A stretch of DNA of 64,000 nt, taken from contig NZ_PFXK01000003.1 in NCBI RefSeq assembly GCF_002812955.1, forward strand, positions 248,001 through 312,000. The letters are read 5' to 3'. Below are positions 1-7,913 of this stretch, piece by piece. The first letter of the stretch is position 1, and every line of letters begins with the position of its first letter. The DNA comes from Vibrio sp. HA2012 (GTDB taxonomy: Bacteria; Pseudomonadota; Gammaproteobacteria; Enterobacterales; Vibrionaceae). The translations under genes and the position numbers were made by a program. The notes below the pieces were generated by a model. It was not told the origin of the DNA, did no database searches, and worked only from the letters and a program-made list of their open reading frames with translations.

Positions 1-10
1 GCGCATTTAC

Positions 11-39
11 TTTTCCACTATTTTTGCTAATGTGGAAAA
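11..39. repeat. 8-bp inverted repeat upstream of the C_GCAxxG gene
   Basis: TTTTCCAC at 11-18 is mirrored exactly by GTGGAAAA at 32-39, with 13 bases between. It lies 22 bases before the start codon, so it could be an operator or a 5'-leader hairpin. No regulator is identified. Confidence 0.4.
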
Positions 40-60
40 AATGAATATGGAGATGAATCG

Positions 61-405
61 ATGAAATCTCGACAAGCCGCAGACTACTTTCATGGTAAAG
101 AGGGATATAACTGCGCACAATCTGTGCTGAAAACCTTCCAGCAGGAACGAAATATTTCAGAGATGACCATTTATCAGGCGAGTGCATTAGGCGGAGGCAG
201 GGCTGAAGGTGGGATTTGCGGGGCTATCTATTCGGCATTACTGGTTTCTGGTGATGAGAAAAAAGCAGAAGAGCTGTTGCAGCAATTTCATCAAAAAACC
301 GGTTCTGTCTACTGTACCGATATCCGTGAGAGCGAAGCCGGTTGCCGGGAGTTTGTCAAGATGGCAGCCTCACTGGCAGCAGAACAGATGACAGAAGAAA
401 AATAA
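61..405 (+). CDS. C_GCAxxG_C_C family small protein
   Basis: A 114-residue protein with the spaced cysteine pattern of the C_GCAxxG_C_C family. It shows GYNCAQSVL near residue 16, a glycine-rich GGGRAEGGICGAIYSALL stretch near residue 44, and two late cysteines (VYCTDIRE and AGCREFV). Members are short cytosolic proteins, thought to be redox- or metal-related, with no settled function. The ATG follows GGAGATGAATCG, a good ribosome binding site. It is a single-gene unit on the plus strand, convergent with the hydrolase gene to its right, and a 9-bp hairpin lies just past the stop codon. The family call is solid; the function is unknown. Confidence 0.8.
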   Translation: MKSRQAADYFHGKEGYNCAQSVLKTFQQERNISEMTIYQASALGGGRAEGGICGAIYSALLVSGDEKKAEELLQQFHQKTGSVYCTDIRESEAGCREFVKMAASLAAEQMTEEK

Positions 406-406
406 A

Positions 407-432
407 ACGCAGGTAAATTGTAATACCTGCGT
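407..432. terminator. Hairpin between convergent genes
   Basis: ACGCAGGTA (407-415) pairs with TACCTGCGT (424-432) around an 8-base loop. It starts two bases after the stop codon of the gene at 61-405. There is no strong U-run on either strand, so it may be a weak or bidirectional terminator. Confidence 0.5.
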
Positions 433-459
433 ATTAATCGCGGACTTTGCCGGGATACT

Positions 460-1464
460 CTACAGTAATAACGAATCCCGCATCATTTCAATATGCCCGG
501 CAACCTCATCCGCATCTTTACCAAAATAGCCTATATGGAACATCGCATCGCCTTCCTGAACCAGAGGAATATTCTGCTTACCAATAATGATCCCGGAACG
601 GGTCGATACCACATGCTGGATTAACTCGCCCAATGGTGAATTAATCTCCGCCAGAACCTGACCTTTTTCTACCTGTTCCCCCAGCTTCACGAATTCATTC
701 ACAAACCCGCTGCCCGGGGCTCGTATCCACTCACTTTTGTTGGCAACAAAAGGATCAATACGCCTTCTTCTTCTGCTTCTTCTCATAAGTCCCAAATGCA
801 TAAGTACATTAATTACACCCCGGTATCCGGCCTGAATGGAAAGCTCGTCATGCCTGAGTGCTTCCCCGGCTTCATAGATCAGCACCGGTATTTTATGTTC
901 GATCGCTTCGCCCCGAAGGGAGCCGTCACGTAAAGACGCATTCAGCAAAACCGGAACTTCAAACGCCTTAGCCAGTTCCAGGGTCTGTTCATCTTCCAGA
1001 TTGGCTCTGATCTGAGGAAAGTTAGAGCGATGAATCGCTCCGGTATGCATGTCGATACCGACATCACACTGGTTAACAATATTCGTCATAAAGGTATGAG
1101 CCAGCCTTGCAGCCAGAGAGCCTTTTGCCGAACCGGGAAAACTGCGGTTCAAATCCCGGCGATCCGGCAGGTAGCGGCTTTGGTTGAGAACACCATACAC
1201 ATTAACCATTGGCACCAGAATAATAGTGCCTCTGATAATAGACAGATTGGCTTTGATCAGACGCTGAATAACCTCAATACCATTCAGTTCATCACCATGG
1301 ATGGCCGCACTGACAAAGACTGTCGGACCTTTACGTTTTGCTTTTTGCACATACACCGGAATAGAAACATCCGTATTGGTGTACAGACTGGCTACCGGAA
1401 TATCCAATTGGCATTTTTCTCCCGGCAGAATGCGCCGGTCAGCAATGATCAGACCACCTGGCAT
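460..1464 (-). CDS. AstE/AspA-family zinc deacylase or carboxypeptidase (RimK partner)
   Basis: A 334-residue succinylglutamate desuccinylase/aspartoacylase-family metalloenzyme (M14-like fold). The zinc motif HGDELNG (H56, E59) is visible, and DMHTG near residue 140 supplies the third ligand region. A C-terminal beta-rich region (about 245-320) looks like the biotinyl/lipoyl-like domain of this family. It would hydrolyse an acyl-amino acid or C-terminal peptide bond in the cytosol. Its start codon overlaps the rimK stop by one base (TGATG), so the two are translationally coupled. That suggests it acts on the same substrate, perhaps trimming residues that RimK adds. The precise substrate is not readable from sequence. 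Confidence 0.75.
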   Translation of the reverse strand: MPGGLIIADRRILPGEKCQLDIPVASLYTNTDVSIPVYVQKAKRKGPTVFVSAAIHGDELNGIEVIQRLIKANLSIIRGTIILVPMVNVYGVLNQSRYLPDRRDLNRSFPGSAKGSLAARLAHTFMTNIVNQCDVGIDMHTGAIHRSNFPQIRANLEDEQTLELAKAFEVPVLLNASLRDGSLRGEAIEHKIPVLIYEAGEALRHDELSIQAGYRGVINVLMHLGLMRRSRRRRRIDPFVANKSEWIRAPGSGFVNEFVKLGEQVEKGQVLAEINSPLGELIQHVVSTRSGIIIGKQNIPLVQEGDAMFHIGYFGKDADEVAGHIEMMRDSLLL

Positions 1465-2369
1465 CAGCCTTGTCCCCAGCCCCGGCCTGAATATGGCTTG
1501 GCATTTTTTTCAATGAATTCATAAATAGTTCCGGCAACATCTTTACCTGTCGCTTTTTCAATCCCTTCCAGACCCGGAGATGAATTGACTTCCATCACAA
1601 CGGGTCCCCGGTGTGACTGCAGAATATCGACACCACACAAGTTCAGCCCCATTGCTTTTGCTGCATTCACTGCCGTCATGCGTTCTTCCTTGCTTAGCCG
1701 GACCACTTTTGCGGCTCCGCCACGATGTAAATTAGAACGAAATTCGCCTTCTTCAGCCTGTCGCTTCATGGATGCAATAACTTTATTACCTACCACAAAG
1801 CAACGGATATCCGCACCATTTGCTTCCTGAATAAATTCCTGCACCAGAATATTAGCTTTTAATCCCATAAAGGCTTCAATAACACTTTCTGCTGCCTTGG
1901 TCGTTTCCGCCAGAACCACACCTATCCCTTGCGTTCCTTCAAGTAATTTAATCACCAAAGGAGCACCACCAACATTATTGATCAGATCTTTAACATTATC
2001 CGGCTTACTGGCAAATCCGGTCCGGGGAAGACCAATACCCTTACGCGACAGAAGTTGCAGAGATCTCAGCTTGTCTCTGGAACGACTGATCGCCAGTGAC
2101 TCGTTAACACAAAATGTGCCCATCATTTCAAACTGACGAACGACTGCGGTACCGTAAAAAGTAATAGAGGAGCCAATTCGGGGAATAACAGCATCATAAA
2201 GAGGCAGTTCCTCTCCCTTATAACGAACTTTAGGATTACTGCTGGTGATATCCATATAGCAGTGCAGTGTGTCGATAACATCAACCTGATGTCCGCGGGA
2301 TTCCCCTTCTTCTTTTAATCTTCGGGTTGAATATGAAGCAGGCTCAACAGATAAGATAGCGATGCGCAT
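1464..2369 (-). CDS. rimK: RimK-family alpha-L-glutamate ligase
   Basis: A 301-residue ATP-grasp ligase, the usual length for RimK, which adds glutamates to the C-terminus of ribosomal protein S6. The start was set at [12 protein letters not shown] (position 2369); the frame stays open to 2441, but family members begin at this methionine. ATP-grasp hallmarks include [29 protein letters not shown] and the metal site VDILQ...[12 protein letters not shown]. It is the first gene of a two-gene unit with the hydrolase at 460-1464. S6 modification is the known role in E. coli. Whether the target is the same here is an inference. Confidence 0.85.
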   Translation of the reverse strand: MRIAILSVEPASYSTRRLKEEGESRGHQVDVIDTLHCYMDITSSNPKVRYKGEELPLYDAVIPRIGSSITFYGTAVVRQFEMMGTFCVNESLAISRSRDKLRSLQLLSRKGIGLPRTGFASKPDNVKDLINNVGGAPLVIKLLEGTQGIGVVLAETTKAAESVIEAFMGLKANILVQEFIQEANGADIRCFVVGNKVIASMKRQAEEGEFRSNLHRGGAAKVVRLSKEERMTAVNAAKAMGLNLCGVDILQSHRGPVVMEVNSSPGLEGIEKATGKDVAGTIYEFIEKNAKPYSGRGWGQG

Positions 2370-2594
2370 GGTGCGATTCCAAGTAACTGAATGGATAAAT
2401 TTGGCGTGACCATATACGCTATTCGTGGTAATGAAAAACAAATAAATTTTATCCTGTCGATGAAATTAAATTGTTAAGCAGCGACCACTTCGGTATAGAT
2501 GCAAAGCCGTTTTTCTCTGGTGCACTTCATATCACAACGTTCATTCTTATACTTATCATTGCATATCAATATTTCCTCAAGATACGGACTGACT

Positions 2595-3335
2595 ATGATT
2601 ACCGATCTCTTTTTTTATCTGACTGCCATACCGGCGGTATTAATTTACGGTGTAGGAAAAGGTGGATTTGGAGGCGCACTGGGAGTGATTGCGGTTCCTG
2701 TTATGTCCCTGACTATGCCGCCTTTTCAGGCTGCCTCTATACTGCTTCCGATTTTATGTGTCATGGATCTGTTTGCAGTGCGCTACCACTATAAACATAC
2801 GGATTACCATGAAATCAGGCAAATGCTACCGTCGGCTATACTAGGCATTCTGATTGCTTCGGCTTTGATGCAGTATGTTGCTGATCAGGTCGTTGAACTG
2901 CTTGTCGGCAGTATCTCCCTGCTCTTTTGCCTGCAATATTACACCAAAGGCAATCCCCAAAAGAGCACGCCGATTCTCGGCTATTTCTGGAGCCTGCTAT
3001 CCGGGATCTCCAGCACCATGATACATGCCGGTGGCGGCCCGATCAGTATGTATCTATTGCCCAAAAAACTGGACAAGTCCATTCTGGTTGCCACCATGGC
3101 GGTGTTCTTCGCGATTATGAATCTGATAAAACTGATCCCCTATTCTTATTTTGGTCAGTTTGACAGCCAGAATATGATGACATCTCTGCTCCTGATGCCG
3201 TTGGCTCCTGTTGGTGTCAGGATGGGGATCCATCTGCTGAAAATTACCTCTCAGGATCAGGTATACAAGATTTGCTATTTCCTTCTGCTTCTATCCGGAG
3301 GAAAATTATTTATTTCAGGAATTATTTGTACATAA
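2595..3335 (+). CDS. TauE/SafE-family membrane permease
   Basis: A 247-residue polytopic inner-membrane protein with about seven to eight hydrophobic helices. It has the TauE/SafE N-terminal pattern VGKGGFGGALGV and a second-repeat glycine-rich segment, MIHAGGGPISMYLLP. Such proteins export or import small anions, often sulfite, sulfoacetate or other organosulfonates. The start was placed at MITDLFFYL, although the frame extends upstream to 2499 without a good ribosome site. It lies alone between the divergent rimK gene and the LysR gene on the same strand, and that LysR may control it. Substrate unknown. Confidence 0.75.
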   Translation: MITDLFFYLTAIPAVLIYGVGKGGFGGALGVIAVPVMSLTMPPFQAASILLPILCVMDLFAVRYHYKHTDYHEIRQMLPSAILGILIASALMQYVADQVVELLVGSISLLFCLQYYTKGNPQKSTPILGYFWSLLSGISSTMIHAGGGPISMYLLPKKLDKSILVATMAVFFAIMNLIKLIPYSYFGQFDSQNMMTSLLLMPLAPVGVRMGIHLLKITSQDQVYKICYFLLLLSGGKLFISGIICT

Positions 3336-3462
3336 TAATTATGTTTTTTCAATCTATTTTTATTGATGACAGCGATCACGGATGATTACTGTTTTAGGTG
3401 CATATTTCTGAGCTTCTGTTTAAAGTATGAACAGAGCAATGATAAATATAAAGAGCATAAAC

Positions 3463-4350
3463 ATGTACCTAAAATACCTGCGTTATTTTATAACGGTTGC
3501 AGAGTACCGGAATTTTTCCCGGGCGGCAGAAAAATTGAATACAGTTCAACCTTCTATCAGCAGACAAATAAAAAAACTGGAAGAAATAATAGGCACTCCG
3601 CTTTTTATCCGTTCCCCACATGAGCTGGAACTCACACAATCCGGAGAAGTGTTTTTAGAACATGCTAAACTTATACTCCGCCAGTTCGAGCAGGCTAAAT
3701 CTCAGGCACTGGAAGCCGCTATGGTTGCCGGCAATAAAATTAATGTCGGCCTATTCTCTGGTACAGAGCAGCCTTTTTTTGACAAAGTACTTATCCCTGC
3801 CAAAAAAAAATATCCGGATTTATCCGTCAATTTAATGTCTAAAAATGAAGTTGAATTAGTTGAAAATGTCAAAGATGGTACGTTAGATGTCGGTTTTCTT
3901 ATCGGTCCGGTACTGGATCCTAACCTGAATTATCACCCTGTCTGTAAACAAAAAGTTGCAGTTGCTATCGCTGAAACCGATCCTCTGGCTTCAAAAGAAA
4001 AGGTTAACCTGCAAGACCTGACCAATATGCCACTTTATCTGCCAAAAGATGAAGATTCTCCGTTTTATAAATCTGCATTGAGGCATCTACTCTCTCATTT
4101 TGCTCCGGAACATTTAAATTCAAGCATATTTTGTGACAGCGCAATGTCCGCAATGCAGTCTATCTGTATGAATGAAGGAGGCTGCTGTTTTGTTTTTGAT
4201 TTTCAGGCTTATTTTGCACCTAATAATGTGGTAATTAAAGAGCTTGATACTGAGAATGGATTATTTAATGTTGATCATGAGCTGGTACTTATTACTTCAC
4301 AACAGAGTCCTTCCTCTTCAGCACTTAAATTAATTCATGAATTAAATTAA
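3463..4350 (+). CDS. LysR-family transcriptional regulator
   Basis: A protein of about 295 residues with an N-terminal winged helix-turn-helix (LRYFITVAEYRNFSRAAEKL, then QPSISRQIKKLEE) and a periplasmic-binding-like effector domain. The start was chosen at MYLKYLRYF because LysR proteins usually begin a few residues before this helix; upstream in-frame methionines at 3427 and 3439 are alternatives. The HTH resembles CbbR/BenM-type regulators of aromatic or organic-acid genes. The stop codon sits inside an ATTAA repeat array. It is convergent with the PhlG-like gene across a shared terminator, and its target could be the TauE gene upstream or the cluster to the right. Confidence 0.85.
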   Translation: MYLKYLRYFITVAEYRNFSRAAEKLNTVQPSISRQIKKLEEIIGTPLFIRSPHELELTQSGEVFLEHAKLILRQFEQAKSQALEAAMVAGNKINVGLFSGTEQPFFDKVLIPAKKKYPDLSVNLMSKNEVELVENVKDGTLDVGFLIGPVLDPNLNYHPVCKQKVAVAIAETDPLASKEKVNLQDLTNMPLYLPKDEDSPFYKSALRHLLSHFAPEHLNSSIFCDSAMSAMQSICMNEGGCCFVFDFQAYFAPNNVVIKELDTENGLFNVDHELVLITSQQSPSSSALKLIHELN

Positions 4351-4379
4351 ATTAAATTAAATTAAATTAAATTAAATTA
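4341..4379. repeat. ATTAA pentanucleotide tandem array
   Basis: About 7.8 perfect copies of ATTAA. The LysR stop codon TAA (4348-4350) lies in the second copy, so most of the array is 3' untranslated sequence. Copy-number changes would not alter the protein but could shift the spacing to the terminator at 4401-4427. Confidence 0.9.
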
Positions 4380-4400
4380 CTTTTTAAAATAGATTTGTTA

Positions 4401-4427
4401 AAAAAGCTGTCTAATGACAGCTTTTTT
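4401..4427. terminator. Bidirectional intrinsic terminator
   Basis: AAAAAGCTGTC, a TAAT loop, then GACAGCTTTTT. An A-run before and a T-run after the stem make it functional in both directions. It serves the LysR gene on the left and the long minus-strand operon ending at 4448 on the right. Confidence 0.85.
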
Positions 4428-4447
4428 CAATTGTTATTTTTATAGAT

Positions 4448-5065
4448 CTAGATGGATTTATATCTCAAGCTTTCACCTTTACCTTCTAAAGAAAGATCGG
4501 CATACGGGTTATAATTTGTATTTTCAACCACTTTATATAACTTATAAATATCAGCCAGAAAAACTTCCCAATTACTAATCTCTTCACCACAGTGCGCAGC
4601 CCACACTTCACCTTCTTCTTTCGATTCCGTTTTTTTAATACCAATCGCAACTGATTTACCTTCAACTCCGGCATCCGTTTTTTGCCACTGGTGTATACGG
4701 TATCCCATTACCTGTGGATTATTCAGTGCCTCTTCGCCGAAACCGATGGCTGCAACCACAACACAATGCTCATAAGTAATGTATTCTTTAACCCAGACCG
4801 GAACCTCTTCCAGCGCCTCAAAACGGATATACAAATTCTGGCGTGTGCCGTCATTCCATGTCTGTGGGGCGATGTGAATAGAACCGATAGGATTGCCGTG
4901 CACCGGAGCTTTTGCCCATTCCAACGGCTCATGCTGACTCGGGTGCCAGAGCAGAAAACATTTCTCCATATTGCTCCAGAACCAATCCACCATGCGTGGA
5001 GTCAGGTTTTCCAGCGCCCAGTCCAGTACAGTTGCTTTGCCATCATACGTAACGGTATAGTCCAT
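4448..5065 (-). CDS. PhlG-like (DAPG/phloretin hydrolase family) C-C hydrolase
   Basis: A 205-residue protein whose N-terminal LTPRMVDWFWSNM and LWHPSQHEPLEW segments resemble the DAPG hydrolase (PhlG) domain. A late H158-x3-E162 pair in AAHCGEEI matches the HxxxE zinc motif of that family. PhlG-type enzymes cleave the acyl-aryl C-C bond of diacetylphloroglucinol or phloretin and so release phloroglucinol-type products. It is shorter than Pseudomonas PhlG, so part of the lid may be missing. It is the last gene of the minus-strand operon, 82 bases after the flavoprotein gene with a hairpin between them. The nearby phloroglucinol-type pathway supports the call, but the family assignment is by eye. 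Confidence 0.55.
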   Translation of the reverse strand: MDYTVTYDGKATVLDWALENLTPRMVDWFWSNMEKCFLLWHPSQHEPLEWAKAPVHGNPIGSIHIAPQTWNDGTRQNLYIRFEALEEVPVWVKEYITYEHCVVVAAIGFGEEALNNPQVMGYRIHQWQKTDAGVEGKSVAIGIKKTESKEEGEVWAAHCGEEISNWEVFLADIYKLYKVVENTNYNPYADLSLEGKGESLRYKSI

Positions 5066-5113
5066 TTTTTCACTCCTACATCTGTTCTTTTTCTGATAAA
5101 TATTGTTTTATAC

Positions 5114-5139
5114 ACCACCGGTCATGCCTGACCGGCGGT
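5114..5139. terminator. Intercistronic hairpin with T-run on plus strand
   Basis: ACCACCGGTC (5114-5123) pairs with GACCGGCGGT (5130-5139) with one mismatch and a 6-base loop. TTTTT follows on the plus strand. In the minus-strand operon it lies between the flavoprotein and the PhlG-like gene and may reduce read-through or protect the upstream mRNA end. Confidence 0.55.
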
Positions 5140-5147
5140 TTTTCCGG

Positions 5148-6929
5148 CTACGCCGCTGTCGGATCCAGACTTTCCAGTGTTGAACCTACCTCAGGATGGT
5201 AGCGATAATCCTCAACCGGCAAAGATTCAAGCTCCAGAGACATCTCACCTTCTTTATCCTGAACAACAACCCACTTACGGAACTCGGCATCATTTCTGTC
5301 CGGATAGTCCTCACGGATAAACCAGCCCCGGCTCTCTTTACGGGCCAGAGCCGAGCGGAAGAACATTTCTGAACAAAGCACCATGCTGGTCACTTCATTC
5401 GCACTTGACATATAGTGCGCATCATCCACAATCATATCCGGCAATTTGGCTTTCAGATCCAGCACAATATCCAAAGCCTTCTGCATCCGTTCTTCATGTT
5501 TCCATGCTGAAAAATCGATTGCACTCATCACATTCTGCAGAGGTTTCAGAATTGCTTCGACAGGGATACCCGCCGTACGTTTCATCGGTGCAGTAAAGCG
5601 TTCTTCCAGCTTCTGTGCCTGTTCGAGGCTGACTTCACCCTGCACCGTTTCTGCTGCAAAATTAGCCGCAGACTCACCGGCACGCAGCCCCATAAACCAT
5701 GACCACATGATTCCGGTTCCGCGGTTACGCCCCGGAGGCGTCGGTACTGCACCTGTTGCACCATTACCACAAGCACAAATATCACCAGCGGCATATAAAC
5801 CTTCGATACTGGTTGCCATCTGACGGTCAACATAGATAGGTCCACATTCACCGATAAATCCGGGAACGATCTCTTTCATGACGTTGTCATCTTTATACGA
5901 CTGCAATTTTTTCTCGTATAAACCATGCCAGAACTTATGCGCTACCGGCCGATACCATTCCGGATCCGCTTCACCCACTTCAGGAGCCAGATTACGGCCA
6001 ACCGGAGAGAAGACAAAACCGTTTTCTTTGGTGTTTTGATAGATAGGACCATTACCTTTCTGCACTTCCCAGTGCATCAGCAGAGCGTGATTTCCCCCCA
6101 GGTCAACCCCGCCGAGAGCCCCTAAGTTAGGATTATTTTTCAAAAACGGACGGGCGAACTCAGACAGACTCTCCCCTTTTGCATTATACAGCGCGTCTTC
6201 CGCACCGTAGGCTACGTGTCCGTGATCCATACTAGTCATACTGATAAAAGAACCAAACTCCGCATTACGCATTTTTGCACCGGCACGATACGCGGCTGCG
6301 ATACCATCACCACGGCCGCTCGCCCACATCCGCATGATCCGCCAGTTCTGGTTGCCATTTGCCAGAATCACAGATTTTGCCTTGATAATAATGGTCTTAC
6401 CGGTCAGCAAGTCAAAACCAATCGCACCGACAACACGGTTACCTTCTGTCAGCAGGTCAACAATAGAGACCTTCTCCAGAAACTTCACCCCCGCTCTTTT
6501 GGCTTTTTTAGTCAGCACCGTCATAAAGTCCAAATCCACCGTCATGACTTTCCATGGGATCAGTTTATGTCCGCTGAAAGGGTTCTCTTTGCCGTAGAAT
6601 TTAACGCCATAAGACTCTACCCGGTCAATCACATCACGGGTTGACTCTGCATAATCACGCAACAGTGTCTGTTCACTCAGGTAATCCCCCAGATTGTGTA
6701 CCTGATATTCCACAAAAGTTTCTTCCCCGCCTTCCGGTATAAATGCACAGTGACCACCACCTTTGTTAGCCTTACCGCCAAATCCGGCAAAAGATTTATC
6801 TGCAGCCAATACATTCAGATCAGGCTGTGCATCTTTGGCAGCCATTGCTGCCGTCAGACCGGCTGAGCCAGAGCCTACAATTAAAAGGTCCGTTTCATGT
6901 ACCTTGCCGATTTTATTCAGACTTGTCAT
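5148..6929 (-). CDS. AprA/FrdA-like FAD-dependent reductase, large subunit
   Basis: A 593-residue flavoprotein of the fumarate reductase/adenylylsulfate reductase alpha superfamily. The N-terminal FAD site is DLLIVGSGSAGLTAAMAA (about residues 14-31). A GRGDGIAAAYRAGA segment near residue 208 and a second FAD contact, IEGLYAAGDICACG, near residue 385 are present. It has no signal peptide, no heme motifs and no FMN-attachment domain, so it should be cytosolic and take electrons from the two-cluster ferredoxin encoded one base upstream. It sits with IOR, Ptb and Buk genes, which suggests a reductive electron sink, perhaps an enoate, aryl or phenolic substrate. A true APS reductase is unlikely because no sat, aprM or dsr genes are visible. 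Substrate unknown. Confidence 0.7.
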   Translation of the reverse strand: MTSLNKIGKVHETDLLIVGSGSAGLTAAMAAKDAQPDLNVLAADKSFAGFGGKANKGGGHCAFIPEGGEETFVEYQVHNLGDYLSEQTLLRDYAESTRDVIDRVESYGVKFYGKENPFSGHKLIPWKVMTVDLDFMTVLTKKAKRAGVKFLEKVSIVDLLTEGNRVVGAIGFDLLTGKTIIIKAKSVILANGNQNWRIMRMWASGRGDGIAAAYRAGAKMRNAEFGSFISMTSMDHGHVAYGAEDALYNAKGESLSEFARPFLKNNPNLGALGGVDLGGNHALLMHWEVQKGNGPIYQNTKENGFVFSPVGRNLAPEVGEADPEWYRPVAHKFWHGLYEKKLQSYKDDNVMKEIVPGFIGECGPIYVDRQMATSIEGLYAAGDICACGNGATGAVPTPPGRNRGTGIMWSWFMGLRAGESAANFAAETVQGEVSLEQAQKLEERFTAPMKRTAGIPVEAILKPLQNVMSAIDFSAWKHEERMQKALDIVLDLKAKLPDMIVDDAHYMSSANEVTSMVLCSEMFFRSALARKESRGWFIREDYPDRNDAEFRKWVVVQDKEGEMSLELESLPVEDYRYHPEVGSTLESLDPTAA

Positions 6930-6930
6930 A

Positions 6931-7197
6931 TTATTTGCTCTCCCCTAGCGCAGGTTCCACTTTGGTTAAAAACTGAGACTGATACACATCCGGCCAGCCT
7001 TTATTGAAATCAGGATTCACTGTCAGAGCATTCTCCTTACAGCTCACTTCGCAAAAACCGCATTCAACGCAGTCTTCTGGATAAGCAATCAGTGGACGAT
7101 CATTCTCTTCATCCCAGCGAATTACATCGATCCAGCACGCCTTAAAGCAGGCTTTACACCCTTCACAACGTTCTTCATCTATCTTTATTACATTCAT
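6931..7197 (-). CDS. 2x[4Fe-4S] ferredoxin (AprB-like electron-transfer subunit)
   Basis: An 88-residue bacterial-type ferredoxin with two full cluster motifs, CEGCKACFKAC (about residues 11-21) and CVECGFCEVSC (about 42-52). A C-terminal tail of about 30 residues rich in aromatic residues could dock on the flavoprotein, as AprB does on AprA. It is separated from the flavoprotein start by a single base, a spacing typical of obligate subunits. It probably accepts electrons from reduced ferredoxin made by the IorAB enzyme of the same operon, or from the membrane protein encoded just before it. Confidence 0.85.
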   Translation of the reverse strand: MNVIKIDEERCEGCKACFKACWIDVIRWDEENDRPLIAYPEDCVECGFCEVSCKENALTVNPDFNKGWPDVYQSQFLTKVEPALGESK

Positions 7198-7240
7198 ATA
7201 AGTAACCTCACATTGCCCGTCAGGCGGACAAATTTCTTCA

Positions 7241-7891
7241 TTATTGGAAAGTAGAAAGTTTGTTTTCTGTTTCGCTCACCCGTGCACGTGCCGCAAAGCT
7301 CAGAATGAGTCCCAGAGCAATACTCAGGTAAGCAGCGCAGATCACCCGCAGGTGCGGATCCAGAGAAAAAGTAAAGGTATGGGCTGGCACCCAGAACACG
7401 ATCAGACTGATGAAGACAATCTTTGCCCAGCGCACTGTCGATTCCATACCAAACAGATGCCACGGCCAGACAAAACCGTCTTCAATGGTTTTATCTATCC
7501 AGTAGTGTACAAACATCATGGCAAACGGATAACCGCTGATAATATTCATCCAGACACTTAATGACAGCGGACGGGCAGTCCCTCCCCACAGTCCGGCTCC
7601 GATCACCCCATTCACACCATTATCAATCAGTACAAATGCCCAACTGATCCAGATCCCGAAGCAGCCCCAGACAAAAGCCCTCAGCGGAAGATGGGCAATT
7701 TTCCAGCTCCCTCCGGATATTCTGGATTTCAGACACTCACCATAGCTGGCCAGTAAGGCAAATTTGCAGAATCCGGCAATATTGCTATGCGCTGCTGAGA
7801 ACGCCCCGACCTGTTCAGAAAAGATCAGCAGCAATAATGAGATACCTGCCAGATAGCCAGCACCGATAACATCACCGATTTTTAATTGCAT
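7241..7891 (-). CDS. Multi-pass membrane protein, function unknown
   Basis: A 216-residue hydrophobic protein with six or so predicted membrane helices (for example VIGAGYLAGISLLLLIF, then LSVWMNIISGYPFAMMF and WAKIVFISLIVFWVPA). The start was set at MQLKIGDVIGAG (7891); upstream in-frame sequence overlaps the kinase gene and has no ribosome site. It contains no heme-binding pattern or cofactor motif that I can recognise. It lies between the butyrate-kinase-like gene and the ferredoxin gene. It may anchor the reductase or transport the substrate or product of this operon. A distant resemblance to Mpv17-type or small permease-like proteins is only an impression. Confidence 0.7.
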   Translation of the reverse strand: MQLKIGDVIGAGYLAGISLLLLIFSEQVGAFSAAHSNIAGFCKFALLASYGECLKSRISGGSWKIAHLPLRAFVWGCFGIWISWAFVLIDNGVNGVIGAGLWGGTARPLSLSVWMNIISGYPFAMMFVHYWIDKTIEDGFVWPWHLFGMESTVRWAKIVFISLIVFWVPAHTFTFSLDPHLRVICAAYLSIALGLILSFAARARVSETENKLSTFQ

Positions 7892-7913
7892 TATTATTGT
7901 CTCCGTACCGATA

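Noticed and set aside
1030..1524. 164-codon plus-strand reading frame
   Set aside because: It is antisense to the well-supported zinc hydrolase gene and its stop-free length follows from that gene's codon use. No ribosome site or family motif.
4341..4379. Phase-variable switch of the LysR protein
   Set aside because: The stop codon is formed within the first two ATTAA copies, so changing copy number does not change the reading frame or protein.
5148..7197. Dissimilatory APS reductase AprAB
   Set aside because: The two-subunit layout matches, but no sat, qmo or dsr genes are near and the neighbours are fermentation genes. The family resemblance does not justify that function.
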